Source: CAWIJJ01 sp963836405
GTDB taxonomy: Bacteria; Acidobacteriota; Terriglobia; Bryobacterales; Bryobacteraceae
DNA: 64,000 nt
Assembly (NCBI GenBank): GCA_963836405.1
Contig: CAWIJL010000017.1
Span: forward strand, 62,001-126,000
Direction of reading: 5' to 3'
Shown in pieces: positions 1 through 9,296 of this stretch (its first letter is position 1; each line of letters begins with the position of its first letter). The notes under the pieces were generated by a model. The model was given only the letters and a program-made list of their open reading frames with translations, did no database searches and was not told where the DNA came from. The position numbers were made by a program, and so were the translations under genes.

Positions 1-772
1 TGGGAACCACCACCGCTCCGATCTTCTCGTTATTTCCCGGATACTCGCGAGCCAGTTCGCGCGCTATCCGGTTCATGTCTTCCCGCGCCTGGCCCAGCGT
101 CACGCCGGGCTTCAGCCGGGCCACTACGTTCAGGAAGTGGGAACCGCGGTTGCCGAGATCCGCCGCCTGGAAATGAATCGGAATCCAGAAATCGTGCCGT
201 CCGCGGAGCGCGAAATCGGCGGGCATGATGCCAATGACCACCCGGGGAGCTCCGTTGATCAGGATCTTCCGGTTCAGCGCGGAGAGTTCGCCGGCATAGC
301 GTCGCTGCCAAAGTCCGTAGCTGATAATGGCGACAGGGGCGTCCGTGCGGTCCTCCTCCCCGGTAAAGGTCCGGCCAATCAGCGGCTTCGCGCCCAGCAC
401 GGAGAAGAAGTCCGGGGTCACGGCGCGCCCCATCGCCTGCTCCGGCGGCCCGTCGGCTGTCAGATTCCCGGATACGCCGCGAGTGGCCGCCATCCCGGAA
501 AACACGCGATTTCGGGCTTTCCAGTCGACATAGTTCGCCGGGGCCGGCGTGTTCTTGGGAAAACTCGCAAAGGAGGCGTCCTCCCAGACCATCACCAGCC
601 GGTCCGGGTCGCCAAAGGGCAGGGGGCGGATCAGCACCGCGTCCACCGTGGAAAAGATGGCGGTGTTCGCTCCGATTCCAAGGGCCAGGGCAATCACGGC
701 TACCGCTGTAAAGGCGGGAGCCTGGCGGAGAAGGCGTAGGCCAAAACGGAGGTCGGCGAGGAAGTTTCCCAT
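1..772 (-). CDS. ADOP-type MacB-like ABC permease, N-terminal part (truncated by window edge)
   Basis: The 257 codons visible start at ATG 772 and run off the left edge. The protein opens MGNFLADLRFGLRLLRQAPAF and has one clear membrane segment at about residues 19-45 containing ALALGIGANTAIFS, the signature of the acidobacterial duplicated orphan permeases (ADOP). A periplasmic MacB-like core domain follows, with the usual PAPANYVDWKARN and GRTFTGEED stretches. These proteins are normally about 800 residues with two FtsX domains and no adjacent ATPase gene; their transported substrate is not known. It is divergent from the POTRA gene, with a 60-bp gap shared as promoter. The family call is firm; the role is not. 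Confidence 0.88.
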   Translation of the reverse strand, partial: MGNFLADLRFGLRLLRQAPAFTAVAVIALALGIGANTAIFSTVDAVLIRPLPFGDPDRLVMVWEDASFASFPKNTPAPANYVDWKARNRVFSGMAATRGVSGNLTADGPPEQAMGRAVTPDFFSVLGAKPLIGRTFTGEEDRTDAPVAIISYGLWQRRYAGELSALNRKILINGAPRVVIGIMPADFALRGRHDFWIPIHFQAADLGNRGSHFLNVVARLKPGVTLGQAREDMNRIARELAREYPGNNEKIGAVVVP

Positions 773-832
773 TCCCGTTTATACTACTGCAACGGAAAAA
801 GGTTACGCGCACGTCCAATAGTATTGGTCCGT

Positions 833-2146
833 ATGCATAAGCTCCTCCCGATGATTGTCTTGGCTGCAGGCTTCGGCCTCGCCCAGACCAAACCGGCCGC
901 CAAGTCCGGCGCCGCCCCCACCCGTTGGGCCATCGATAGGCTGACCGTGGAGGGCAACCGGATCTTCACCCGCGACCAGGTGCTCGCCGTTGCCGGCTTG
1001 AAGCGGGGACAGATGGCCGGCAAGGCGGAATTCGAAGCCGCCGTGGACCGCCTCACCGCCAGCGGCGCTTTTGAAACAGTGGGTTACAAGTTCGGGCCGT
1101 CCCCCGCGGGAGGCTTCGCGGCGGTGTTCCAGGTGACCGAGGTCGAGCAGGTATACCCGGTCGAATTCCAGGAATTGGCCGTCTCCAACCTGGAACTGCG
1201 TAGCTGGCTGGCGGCAAGCGATCCCCTGTTCTCGGGCTTCAAGCTTCCCGCTACCCAGCCGGTGATCGAGCGATACCGGAAGCGCATCGAGGAGTTTCTG
1301 GCTGCCAAAGGTACCCCGGAGAAGATTGCCGGCAGCGTGATGCCCGCGGCCCCCGGAGAATACTCCATCGTGTTCCGGCCGGCGCGGAATCTGCCCGCCG
1401 TGGCCCAGGTCAGCTTCACGGGAAATCAGGTGCTGAGCGACGAGGTTCTGGGCGATGCCGTTTTCGGAGTCGCCGTGGGCGCGCCCTACACCGAAGACAC
1501 GTTCCGGCAAATCCTGAACTCCTCGGTACGGCCCAAATACGAAGCGCGCGGCTATCTGCGCGTTGCCTTCCCGGAGGTCCGCGCCGAAAAATCGAAGTCG
1601 GTGGAGGGCGTGGAGGTTGCCGTTGTCGTGGACGAGGGGCCCGTCTTCGAATTGGCCAAAGTCTCGGTGGAGGGCCCGACGCCCGTTCCCGCGGAGGAAC
1701 TGCTGAAGGCGGGGGCGATCAAAACCGGCGAGACGGCGAATTTCGACAAGGTGACGGAGGGCATCGAGCGCATGCGCAAGACGCTGCGGCACGCGGGCTA
1801 CATGGACGCGAAACTTCTCAGCGACCGCCGCATCGACAACGAAAAGAAAACCGTGGACCTCGTGCTTCGGGTGGAGCCCGGAACGAAATTCATCATGGGC
1901 AAACTCACCATCACCGGCTTGGACCTGAACGCCGAAGCGGCGATGCGGCGTATCTGGGCGATGAAAGAGGGCAAGCCCTTCAATCCGGACTACCCGGATA
2001 TGTTCCTGTCCCGCGTTCGCGAAGAGGCCATGTTCGACAACCTGGGGCAAACCAAAGCCGAGGTGAAAGTGAACCAGTCCGCGCATTCGGCCGACGTGAC
2101 GCTGAAATTCGGTGGAGCGCCGCCCGCGCCTCCGGAACGGCGCTAA
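833..2146 (+). CDS. Secreted POTRA-repeat protein (BamA/TamA-like N-terminus, no barrel)
   Basis: 437 residues from ATG 833; an upstream in-frame TTG at 824 is less likely because it would lengthen the basic end of the signal peptide MHKLLPMIVLAAGFGLAQ. About four POTRA-like units can be read at roughly residues 22-95, 185-260, 265-345 and 350-425, each with the pattern of a beta strand ending VEGN/FTGN, a helix pair and G-F/Y-x-x-V/A. The chain stops after the last POTRA at a Pro-rich tail, so the 16-strand Omp85 barrel of BamA is missing. A periplasmic docking or assembly role is inferred. The stop overlaps the convergent methylase gene by 4 bp. Confidence 0.72.
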   Translation: MHKLLPMIVLAAGFGLAQTKPAAKSGAAPTRWAIDRLTVEGNRIFTRDQVLAVAGLKRGQMAGKAEFEAAVDRLTASGAFETVGYKFGPSPAGGFAAVFQVTEVEQVYPVEFQELAVSNLELRSWLAASDPLFSGFKLPATQPVIERYRKRIEEFLAAKGTPEKIAGSVMPAAPGEYSIVFRPARNLPAVAQVSFTGNQVLSDEVLGDAVFGVAVGAPYTEDTFRQILNSSVRPKYEARGYLRVAFPEVRAEKSKSVEGVEVAVVVDEGPVFELAKVSVEGPTPVPAEELLKAGAIKTGETANFDKVTEGIERMRKTLRHAGYMDAKLLSDRRIDNEKKTVDLVLRVEPGTKFIMGKLTITGLDLNAEAAMRRIWAMKEGKPFNPDYPDMFLSRVREEAMFDNLGQTKAEVKVNQSAHSADVTLKFGGAPPAPPERR

Positions 2147-2904
2147 TTCTCCAGTTTCCAGAGAATCTGCCGCAGCATCCCCAGCAACACCGGCGCGTCC
2201 CGCCCCGCAATCTCGAGCCGCCGCACCAGGCGGCGCACCTTGTCACTCGTCGACCCGGCTGTAGTAGGGTTCACGTAGCCGCTTTTTTCCAGTACCTCGA
2301 TCAGGCGCGCCGTGATCTGTTCGTTTTCCCCGGCAGTTGCGGCGCGAATGTGGTCGGGCTTGGCCAGCGCGGCCGCGGGGTCGCGCGCCAGTTCGTACAG
2401 GCATAGCGCCACCGCCTGGCCCAGGTTCATGCTGAGCCCGGGGTCCACCGTCGGAATCCGCATGAGCCAGTGACAGTGGCTGAGATCGTCGTTGGACAAG
2501 CCGAACTTCTCCGAACCGAACAGTAGCGCCACGTTGCCCGACGCCAGGCGTCGCAGAATCAGCCGGGCGCCGTATTCCAGGCGCCGCACGGGATGCTGCA
2601 ATTCGCGATGTCCGATCGACGTGGTGCCGACCACCAGCGTGCAATCCCCAACCGCCTCGTCGATCGTCGAATAGTCCTCCGCCGAGGCGAGCAGCGGCGC
2701 CGCGCCCACCGCCGAACGGGCCTCCCGGAACGCGACGTCGTAGGCGTTGACCACGCGCAGCCGCGCGAAACCGAAGTTGGCCATGGCGCGCGCCGAGGCG
2801 CCGATATTCAACGGATTGCGGGTCGAAACCATCACCACCCGCAAATTGTCCTTCCACTTTTCAGCGATGTTCCGATGGTAGCTTACTGGCGAACCGGACC
2901 ACAC
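2143..2904 (-). CDS. SpoU/TrmH-family RNA 2'-O-methyltransferase, TrmJ-like
   Basis: 253 residues from GTG 2904, 3 bp after the stop of the NHL gene upstream. The SPOUT motifs are all present: NPLNIGASARAMANFG (motif 1), LLFGSEKFGLSNDDL (motif 2, trefoil-knot SAM site) and MNLGQAVALCLYE (motif 3). The layout and the C-terminal helical extension of about 70 residues match TrmJ, which methylates position 32 of certain tRNAs; another 2'-O-methylated RNA target cannot be excluded. An alternative ATG 24 codons in would remove residues just ahead of motif 1 and seems too late. Cytoplasmic enzyme. Convergent with the POTRA gene. Confidence 0.85.
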   Translation of the reverse strand: MWSGSPVSYHRNIAEKWKDNLRVVMVSTRNPLNIGASARAMANFGFARLRVVNAYDVAFREARSAVGAAPLLASAEDYSTIDEAVGDCTLVVGTTSIGHRELQHPVRRLEYGARLILRRLASGNVALLFGSEKFGLSNDDLSHCHWLMRIPTVDPGLSMNLGQAVALCLYELARDPAAALAKPDHIRAATAGENEQITARLIEVLEKSGYVNPTTAGSTSDKVRRLVRRLEIAGRDAPVLLGMLRQILWKLEN

Positions 2905-2907
2905 AAC

Positions 2908-4757
2908 CTATTCGATCGCGATATACAGGGCCTGCGTGCTTTTCTTGCCGCCGAGCGTAAACGTCAGCGGAACCGCGTCGGAAGCTGGAATACCGGGCAC
3001 CAGCACGTTGAACTGGTATAGCCCCACCTGGTTGGGCGCCAGTCCGGCATAAGACGTCGTGGCCTGGACATCGCCAAAGAAGAACTGTAGTGGCGTCGCG
3101 ACCGAGTTACTGCCCTGCACCAGTTGTCCGGACGGCGTATCCGGCAGGACCGGACCAAATCCGACTCCGAAAAGCAGAATGGTATCGCCCGGACGGGCGC
3201 GGCGCGTGACGGTGGCGGGCGAGGCGCCTGGCAGAAGAACGAACGAGTAATCGGTGAAGAGCGCACCGGCGTAAGCTCTGCCGGCGATATTGAACTGCGG
3301 CGGGCTGTAAAGGCCCGGTTCCGTATCGTGAATCGTGAGCGGGTACGGCTCGCTCGCCCCCGCATTGTTAGTAACTACGAGGTTCTGCTCGCCCGCTGCA
3401 ACCTGCGACGGCACTTGCACGTTGACTTGGCCGGGGCTGATATAGTCGATTGCCGCTGCCTGCCCGCCGATCGTCACGGTGGTGCCGTCCAGCCATGTAG
3501 GTGCGCTCAGGCCTTTGAAATCGCCTCCCGTCCACGAACGCGACGTGCCGGCGAAGTTCGCCCCGTAGATTTCGATCCACGAGCCGGGTGCGGCCGCGGA
3601 GGATGCGCCGAAAGCGGCCACGCTGACCACTCCGCCCTTATCGATGGAGGGCAGCGCCGGAGAACTGCCGGGTACCGGCGAGAGCAGCCTTACGGCGTTG
3701 TTCTGTACGTCGGCCACGTATATGTTGCCGGAAGCCGCTACCGCCACCCCCGATGGAAAGTTGAAAGCAGCGTTGGTCGCGGCGCCGCCATCGCCCGTGA
3801 ATCCGAAGCGCCCGTTGCCTGCAATCGTTGAAATCCCTCCGCTCAAAGCGATGCGGCGGATGCGGCTGCTCGAGTATTCCGCGATGTAGATCAGCCCGGC
3901 GGAATCCAGGGCCACGCCATACGGCGATTTGAAGGAGGCGCTCACCGCCGGACCGCCATCGCCGCCGAAAGCCGCCGTCCCGTTGCCCGCTATCGTGTTG
4001 ATCGTGCCATCCGCCGCGATCTCCCGGATCCGATTGTTCCCGGTATCGGCGACGTAGATATCGCCTGCGGAATCGACGGCGATGCCGCGCGGCGCGCTCA
4101 GCCGCGAGAATACGGCCCGCATCCCGTCCCCCGAAAAACCGCTGGTGATTCCGCCCGCAATCGTGGAGATGGTCCCGCTTGAACTGACTTTGCGAACGCG
4201 GTTGTTGCCGGAGTCGGCGACATAAAGATTCCCGGACTTGTCCACGGCAAGACCGTTGGGTCTGTTCAGTTGAGCGTCCGTCGCGGTCCGCCATCGCCTG
4301 AAAACCCCGGGCCCCTCAGATAACTGCCCGCGACTGTGGTGATGGTCCCGCCCGTGCCGATCTTGCGAACCAGGTGGTTCCGCGAATCGGCGAAGAAGAC
4401 ATTGCCGGAACTATCGACGGCGATACCGCTGGGGGAATATAGCTCGGCGCTGGTGGCCGCCGCGCCGTCGCCCGCGTAACCTGCCGTGCCCGTGCCGGCG
4501 AAGGTCGAGATGGTGCCGGCCGGTGTCACCATCCGGATTCGATGATTGAGCTGGTCGGCTATGTAGACTTTTCCGGAGGCATCCACCGCAATCGAAACCG
4601 GTCCGGCAAGTTGGGCAATCTCCGCCGCTCCCCCATCCCCCGAATAACCGGAAACGCCGGTTCCCGCCAACGTGGAGATGGTGAACGACGAAACGTACTG
4701 CGCCCTGCATGGAAGTGGCAGAAGCGCCGCGGTAATACTGAACACGACGGTCGGCAA
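2908..4757 (-). pseudogene. Secreted NHL-repeat protein with TIGR03437-like C-terminus, single-base frameshift
   Basis: Two open segments on the minus strand join into one protein if one base is restored near 4288. The first segment starts at about TTG 4757, has a signal peptide ending PLPCRAQ, carries NHL repeats (GVSGYSGDGG, GPVSIAVDASGKVYIAD) and breaks after FSGDGGP. Adding one G there reads on as ATDAQLNRPNGLAVDKSGNL and continues to a stop at 2908. The whole would be 616 residues: about seven NHL beta-propeller blades, then a C-terminal domain of about 215 residues (GSWIEIYGANFAGTSR, ISPGQVNVQVPS, GDTILLFGVGFGP) typical of Solibacter secreted proteins. It is either a real recent mutation or a sequencing error; no other lesion is seen, so the gene may be intact in the cell. 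Confidence 0.85.
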
Positions 4758-4911
4758 TGCGCGATGGGGTCTGGACAATAATCGAGTCAAGGGCCTGTTA
4801 CTCCTGTACGGCAGAGTTCGTCCGGCCGCCCGAAAATTTGGGTCGGGACAACGTAAGTGTCTTCGACGCTCGCGGCACGTGCGTCGTTGCGTTTGCGGTG
4901 TGTTAAGACGG

Positions 4912-5709
4912 TTAACCTTTGCCCGCCGCTTCCGGCCCTGGCGGGACGTCGAACCGGACCACCCGCACGTGCTCCCCGCGAGGCGCCCACACCGCCGGAT
5001 CGGTAGGGCCGAAGATTGCCAGAACCGGCGTGCCGGCCGCCGCTGCCAGGTGCGTGATGCCGGAGTCGTTGCCGGCGTAGAGCCTCGCGCCCGCCAGCCA
5101 GCAGGCCAACTCGTACAGGTCGTCGATGCGGACCGCACCGGGTAGCGGCGGATCGCCAGGCCCCACGCACCACTGCACGGGCATCACGCGCTCCAGTTTC
5201 GCGGCCAGCGCGCGGAAGCGGTCGAGCGGCCAGTTTTTCTTCGCGCTGCCCGAAAACGGTTGAATCGCGGCGAACGTGCGCTCGCGCGCGGGACACGCGA
5301 TCCGCGGAATTCCGTAGGACTCGCACGCGCACAATTGCCGCACTTGTTCAAGATAAAAATCGGAGGCGTGCATGCCGCAATCGGCGCCGGGCAATGCCTG
5401 AAGAAACGTGAACGGCAGGCGGAGCGCCGCCGTGAGATCCCGGAATTCGGGGCGGTTCGACCCGTACCAGGAAACGATCGAATCGAAGGACCGGAGCCGG
5501 TCGAGGAGCTCCGCCGGATGCGGTTCCGCGATTCCGAGCAGATCGAGCCCGGTAGAGGCGATGGACCGCGCGCGCTCCGCAAACCGCGCCAGAGGCACGT
5601 TCGCCGCGGAGGTCCACACTTCCACGAATTCGGCCCGCAGGCACTCCAGGGCAGGCAGCGAAACAATGAAGTCCCCAATCGCCCCCGGGCGGATGAGCAG
5701 CCGGCGCAT
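4912..5709 (-). CDS. Glycosyltransferase family 9 (heptosyltransferase-like)
   Basis: 265 residues from ATG 5709. The N-terminus MRRLLIRPGAIGDFIVSLPA is the GT9 start (LxxxxGxIGDxxxxxP), and the donor-site motif YAGNDSGITHLAAAAGTPVL followed by IFGPTDPAVWAP is the family hallmark for ADP-heptose binding. A GT-B fold with two Rossmann domains is expected. The protein is about 60-80 residues shorter than E. coli WaaC/WaaF, with no sign of truncation. Probable role: adding a heptose-type sugar to lipopolysaccharide core or another glycan at the inner face of the membrane. It is divergent from homoserine dehydrogenase, with 59 bp between the two starts. Confidence 0.85.
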   Translation of the reverse strand: MRRLLIRPGAIGDFIVSLPALECLRAEFVEVWTSAANVPLARFAERARSIASTGLDLLGIAEPHPAELLDRLRSFDSIVSWYGSNRPEFRDLTAALRLPFTFLQALPGADCGMHASDFYLEQVRQLCACESYGIPRIACPARERTFAAIQPFSGSAKKNWPLDRFRALAAKLERVMPVQWCVGPGDPPLPGAVRIDDLYELACWLAGARLYAGNDSGITHLAAAAGTPVLAIFGPTDPAVWAPRGEHVRVVRFDVPPGPEAAGKG

Positions 5710-5768
5710 TCGCCGCCAGTATCGCAGAAGTGGGGTCCGGCAAGGCCCCTTGCTATCATGGAACGATT

Positions 5769-7073
5769 ATGGAGGCAGTCAAGCTGGGCATTATCGGCAC
5801 GGGCAACGTGGGCTCGGGCGCGCTTGCCATTCTGGCCGAAAATGCCGGTCAGATCGCGCTGAAACTCGGCTTCGAACTGAAGGTGGTGGCGGTCTGCAGC
5901 CGGTCCATCCACTCCAAAGAGCTGCCGCCCGCCCTGGGGCCGGTGATGAAGACGGCCGACTGGCGCGAGGTCGTGCGCCACCCGGAAGTGCAGATCGTGG
6001 CGGAACTGGTGGGCGGGACGGGAGTGGCTGCCGAGATCATCGACGAGGCCATCGCCAACCGGAAATCCGTGGTCACCGCGAACAAGGAAATTATGGCCGC
6101 CTGCGGGCCCGAGATCTGGGACCGCGCCATCCGCGCCGGTATCAACCTCGCCATGGAGGCCAGCGTCTGCGGTGGCATCCCGATTCACGCCGTGCTGCGC
6201 GAGGGGATCTCGGGCGACCGCGTGGTGGCGCTCTACGGCATCCTCAACGGCACCTGCAACTACATCCTCACCGAAATGGAAAAGCGCGGTGAGCCGATGT
6301 CGTCCCTGATCGCCGAATCGCAAATGCTGGGCTATGCCGAAGCCGACCCCAGCGCGGACATCGACGGCTACGACGCCCGCTCCAAGCTGGTGCTGCTGGC
6401 CGCCCTCGCGTTCGGCGAGAAGATCACGCCTTCCGACATTTTCATGGAAGGCATCCGCCGCATCACGCCTCTCGATTTTCAATACGCGGGCCAATTGAAA
6501 CACACCATCCGCCTGGTTTGCGGCGCGCGGATTACCGAAAAGGGGCTGATCCTGTTCGTGCGCCCGGCGCTCATTCCGGCATCCACCATTCTGGCCGGAG
6601 TGCAAGGCCCCTACAACGCCGTTTGGGTCAAAGGCAAGTACGGCGAGGATACGTTCTATTACGGGTGGGGCGCGGGCTCCCTGCCCACCGGGGTAGCCGT
6701 CGTCAGCGACCTGATGCGCGTGGCCCGCGAGATCCGTAGCGGCAGCCCGGAACGGGTATCGCCCTTCGCCCACGACCGGCTGGGCGTGAACGAGCCCGTG
6801 CCCGTGACTCTCCAGAAGCGCGCTTACTACCTGCGGTTCCGGGTGGACGACCGGCCTGGAATCATCGCGCGCCTGGCCGGCATTCTGGCCAGCAAAGGGA
6901 TCAGCCTGGAGGCGGTGCTGCAGGAGCCGTGCAATACCAAGCACGACCTGCCCTTCGTCATTACCGTGGAGCCCACCTCCGAGCAGTCGATTCGTGACGC
7001 CGTGGACGAGATGTCGCGGCTGGATTTCATGACCGAGGCGCCGCTGGCGCTGCCTATGGAGACTGCCTTGTGA
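5769..7073 (+). CDS. hom: Homoserine dehydrogenase
   Basis: 434 residues from ATG 5769. The NAD(P)-binding motif GIIGTGNVGSGA is at residues 7-18, the catalytic region includes NKEIMAACGPEIWDRA, ASVCGGIPIHAVLREG and LNGTCNYILTEME, and a C-terminal ACT domain (residues about 355-425, starting YYLRFRVDDRPGIIARLAG) is present. It reduces aspartate semialdehyde to homoserine, the branch point to threonine and methionine; the ACT domain suggests threonine feedback. No partner thr genes lie next to it. The stop overlaps the next gene start in GTGA, so the two are probably co-translated. Confidence 0.96.
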   Translation: MEAVKLGIIGTGNVGSGALAILAENAGQIALKLGFELKVVAVCSRSIHSKELPPALGPVMKTADWREVVRHPEVQIVAELVGGTGVAAEIIDEAIANRKSVVTANKEIMAACGPEIWDRAIRAGINLAMEASVCGGIPIHAVLREGISGDRVVALYGILNGTCNYILTEMEKRGEPMSSLIAESQMLGYAEADPSADIDGYDARSKLVLLAALAFGEKITPSDIFMEGIRRITPLDFQYAGQLKHTIRLVCGARITEKGLILFVRPALIPASTILAGVQGPYNAVWVKGKYGEDTFYYGWGAGSLPTGVAVVSDLMRVAREIRSGSPERVSPFAHDRLGVNEPVPVTLQKRAYYLRFRVDDRPGIIARLAGILASKGISLEAVLQEPCNTKHDLPFVITVEPTSEQSIRDAVDEMSRLDFMTEAPLALPMETAL

Positions 7074-7738
7074 AGAAACTGCCGGCTTTGACGCTGCTTG
7101 CAGCGGGGTGCCTGACTGCGCAGGTTGCGGTTCAGGCGAATTCGGGCTACAAGACCGGCCAGCAGCGGAAGTCGATGGCCGCCGCGCTCGGCGATCCGAA
7201 ACGCGACCAGACGCAGAACCCGCGCGAGATCGTCCGCGCCATGCAGATCGAAAAGGGCATGACCGTGGCCGACGTGGGCACGGGCATCGGCTTCATGCTG
7301 CCTTACCTCAGCCGCGCCACGGGCCCCACCGGCCAGGTGCTGGGCGAGGATATCTTCGCCGATTTTCTGGCTGGCGCGAAACAACGCGCCGAAACCCAGC
7401 AGCTTACTAACATCGCGTTCATCCAGGGTACGGAGACCGATCCGAGGTTACCGGATGACGCCGTGGACCGGATCCTCGTGCTCGATGCCTATCATCACTT
7501 CGACTATCCGGAGAAGATGCTCGCCTCCATGCACAAATCGTTGAAGCCCGGCGGGCGGCTGATTGTCGTGGATTACTATAAGCGGGCGGACGCGATGCCG
7601 AACGGCAGGGCCCTGTCGCATATCCGGCTGGATATGGCGGATGTGATCGAGGAAATCGAAGCCAATCGTTTCCGGCTGCTGGCCGAAAAGGAATTGAACA
7701 AAAATGTCCAGTACCTGCTGGTGCTGGAAAAGAATTGA
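7070..7738 (+). CDS. Class I SAM-dependent methyltransferase with signal peptide
   Basis: 222 residues from GTG 7070, which overlaps the hom stop by 4 bp. The N-terminus MKKLPALTLLAAGCLTAQVA reads as a signal peptide. A Rossmann methyltransferase follows: motif I VADVGTGIGFMLPYLS, acidic loop GEDIFADF, motif II RILVLDAYHHFDYPE, and LKPGGRLIVVDYYKR. Such exported methyltransferase-like proteins recur in Acidobacteria and their substrate is unknown. SAM is not normally available outside the cytoplasm, so either the leader is a membrane anchor or the protein has another job. It sits in an apparent hom-methyltransferase-dsbA operon. Confidence 0.82.
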   Translation: MKKLPALTLLAAGCLTAQVAVQANSGYKTGQQRKSMAAALGDPKRDQTQNPREIVRAMQIEKGMTVADVGTGIGFMLPYLSRATGPTGQVLGEDIFADFLAGAKQRAETQQLTNIAFIQGTETDPRLPDDAVDRILVLDAYHHFDYPEKMLASMHKSLKPGGRLIVVDYYKRADAMPNGRALSHIRLDMADVIEEIEANRFRLLAEKELNKNVQYLLVLEKN

Positions 7739-7743
7739 GATCC

Positions 7744-8475
7744 ATGAAGAAGCTATTTCATTTGGCCCTGTTGGCCGCGCTTGCCCTGCCGGCCGGGGCA
7801 CAGCAGCCGCAGGAGGGCATCACCAGGCGGCAGGCCGATGCGATTCTGGATGAATTGCGTCAGATCCGCCAGTTGCTCGAGAAGCAGGCCGCCAAGGGCG
7901 GAGAGACGCAGGAGCCGGTCTCGCGTGTAAAGCTCAACCTCGAAGGCTTCGCCATGCTCGGCTCCAAGGATGCGCCGCTGACCGTTGTCGAGTTCACCGA
8001 TTACCAGTGTCCCTTCTGCCAGCGATTTCACGTGGCCACTTTCCCGGAACTCAAGAAGAATTTCATCGACACCGGTAAAGTGCGCTTCTACAGCAAGGAC
8101 ATGCCGCTCGACATGCATGCCAATGCCATGCGCGCCGCCCTGGCCGCGCGCTGCGCCGCCGAGCAGAACGGATTCTGGGCGCTGCGCGACATCATGGGCG
8201 CTAACCCCGACAAGCTCGACCTCGATAACATCCTCGCTCTCGCCTCCCAGGTCAAGCTGGATCCGGGCAAGCTCCGCGCCTGCATCGAATCGAATAAGTA
8301 CAAGAACGCCGTGCAGACCGACGTTCTGGATGCGATGCGCATCGGCGCCAACGGCACTCCTACGTTCGTCGTGGGGAAGAGCACCGAAGAAGGCGTCGAT
8401 GGCGAACTGATGGTGGGAGCGCTTCCCTACGATATGTTCCAGCAGAAACTGCTGACTCTCGCCGAATCCAGGTAA
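7744..8475 (+). CDS. DsbA/thioredoxin-fold thiol-disulfide oxidoreductase
   Basis: 243 residues from ATG 7744; a TTG at 7735 is in frame but poorer. A signal peptide ends near PAGAQ, followed by a coiled-coil-like stretch (ADAILDELRQIRQLLEKQ). A DSBA-like thioredoxin domain starts at about residue 70: VVEFTDYQCPFCQRFH with the CPFC redox site, and the cis-Pro loop GANGTPTFVVG. Family members oxidise or isomerise disulfides of envelope proteins. The gene lies 5 bp after the methyltransferase gene and faces an unknown gene across a 4-bp gap. Confidence 0.88.
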   Translation: MKKLFHLALLAALALPAGAQQPQEGITRRQADAILDELRQIRQLLEKQAAKGGETQEPVSRVKLNLEGFAMLGSKDAPLTVVEFTDYQCPFCQRFHVATFPELKKNFIDTGKVRFYSKDMPLDMHANAMRAALAARCAAEQNGFWALRDIMGANPDKLDLDNILALASQVKLDPGKLRACIESNKYKNAVQTDVLDAMRIGANGTPTFVVGKSTEEGVDGELMVGALPYDMFQQKLLTLAESR

Positions 8476-8479
8476 GCAG

Positions 8480-8977
8480 TCAGCGCTCGACCAGATCTTC
8501 GAGAAAGATCCGCCGCGCCTCGCGGTAATCTTCCGAAAGCATGGGGCCCAGTTTTGCGGCCTTGCCGGCAGCTTGCTGCTCCGGACCGAACGCCGCCTGC
8601 GCGCTCTGAAACGCCAGCGCGCATGCCTCCACCAGTTGCGCGTCGTACGCATCCGTAGCATCCGCCAGGCGGTTGGCGCGCGTAAGAATCTCCTCGGCGG
8701 CCGCCAGGCGTGACGCGGCGTCCGCAAGCAGCGGGTGCGAAAGATGCGGTCCGAAATTCCGCAGCAGCGTCGCCCACCGGTCGAGCACGATGAGCGCGCC
8801 GTACCGGTGCGTGTCGTACTGCATCTCGTAAGCGAATGCCGCGCCTTTGGCCATTCCGTGCAGCCTGCGCAACGCCAGTGCCGCGCCGTTCAACTCGCCG
8901 GTGAGAGAGTCGGAAAATGCGGAGACGCAGCCCGCGAACTGATCTTCGGTTAGGGAGGGAAAACGGGTGATCCGCAA
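8480..8977 (-). CDS. Uncharacterised helical protein
   Basis: 165 residues from TTG 8977, 4 bp after the stop of the gene upstream, which suggests translational coupling. It is Ala/Leu-rich and predicted mostly helical, with no signal peptide and no metal or nucleotide motif. A weakly conserved-looking segment is LHGMAKGAAFAYEMQYDTHR. I do not recognise the family. It forms a two-gene unit with the 92-residue protein upstream. Confidence 0.6.
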   Translation of the reverse strand: MRITRFPSLTEDQFAGCVSAFSDSLTGELNGAALALRRLHGMAKGAAFAYEMQYDTHRYGALIVLDRWATLLRNFGPHLSHPLLADAASRLAAAEEILTRANRLADATDAYDAQLVEACALAFQSAQAAFGPEQQAAGKAAKLGPMLSEDYREARRIFLEDLVER

Positions 8978-8981
8978 GGGC

Positions 8982-9260
8982 TCAGGCCATGTGCTCGCCG
9001 AGCGCGCGCTCCACTTCGCCCGGTTCCAGTTTCTCGCCGTTGTTCAACCGGTTCAGGAGGGCGACGATGATCTCCTTGGCCTCGTCCTTACGGAAGTTCT
9101 TGATGAAGCCGTCGAAGTAATGTTCACCCGCGAGTGCGTGGTTGATTTCCGTTTCCTTGTTGTGATCCTGAAGCTCGGTGAAGTAAACTACCCGGTATTT
9201 GCCTGTATACTCGGTCTCCCGGTAAATCTCGAACATCACTTTATCCGACTCGAAAAGCAT
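8982..9260 (-). CDS. Small uncharacterised protein
   Basis: 92 residues from ATG 9260. It has a beta-rich first half (MFEIYRETEYTGKYRVVYFT) and a charged helical second half (KNFRKDEAKEIIVALLNRLN, GEKLEPGEVERALGEHM). There is no signal peptide, membrane segment or cysteine. The composition is soluble and acidic. I do not recognise the family. It is probably the first gene of a pair with the 165-residue protein. Confidence 0.6.
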   Translation of the reverse strand: MLFESDKVMFEIYRETEYTGKYRVVYFTELQDHNKETEINHALAGEHYFDGFIKNFRKDEAKEIIVALLNRLNNGEKLEPGEVERALGEHMA

Positions 9261-9296
9261 AAAAACGAGGGTATCACAGCCCCGGCAAAATACCGG

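Noticed and set aside
803..2086. Long minus-strand frame opposite the POTRA gene
   Set aside because: It mirrors a well-supported gene with a leader and POTRA motifs; its own translation is Arg/His/Gly-rich with no motif, as expected for a GC-rich antisense shadow.
5184..6944. 586-codon minus-strand frame across the GT9 gene and hom
   Set aside because: It overlaps two genes with complete family motifs and itself reads as His/Arg-rich shadow sequence.
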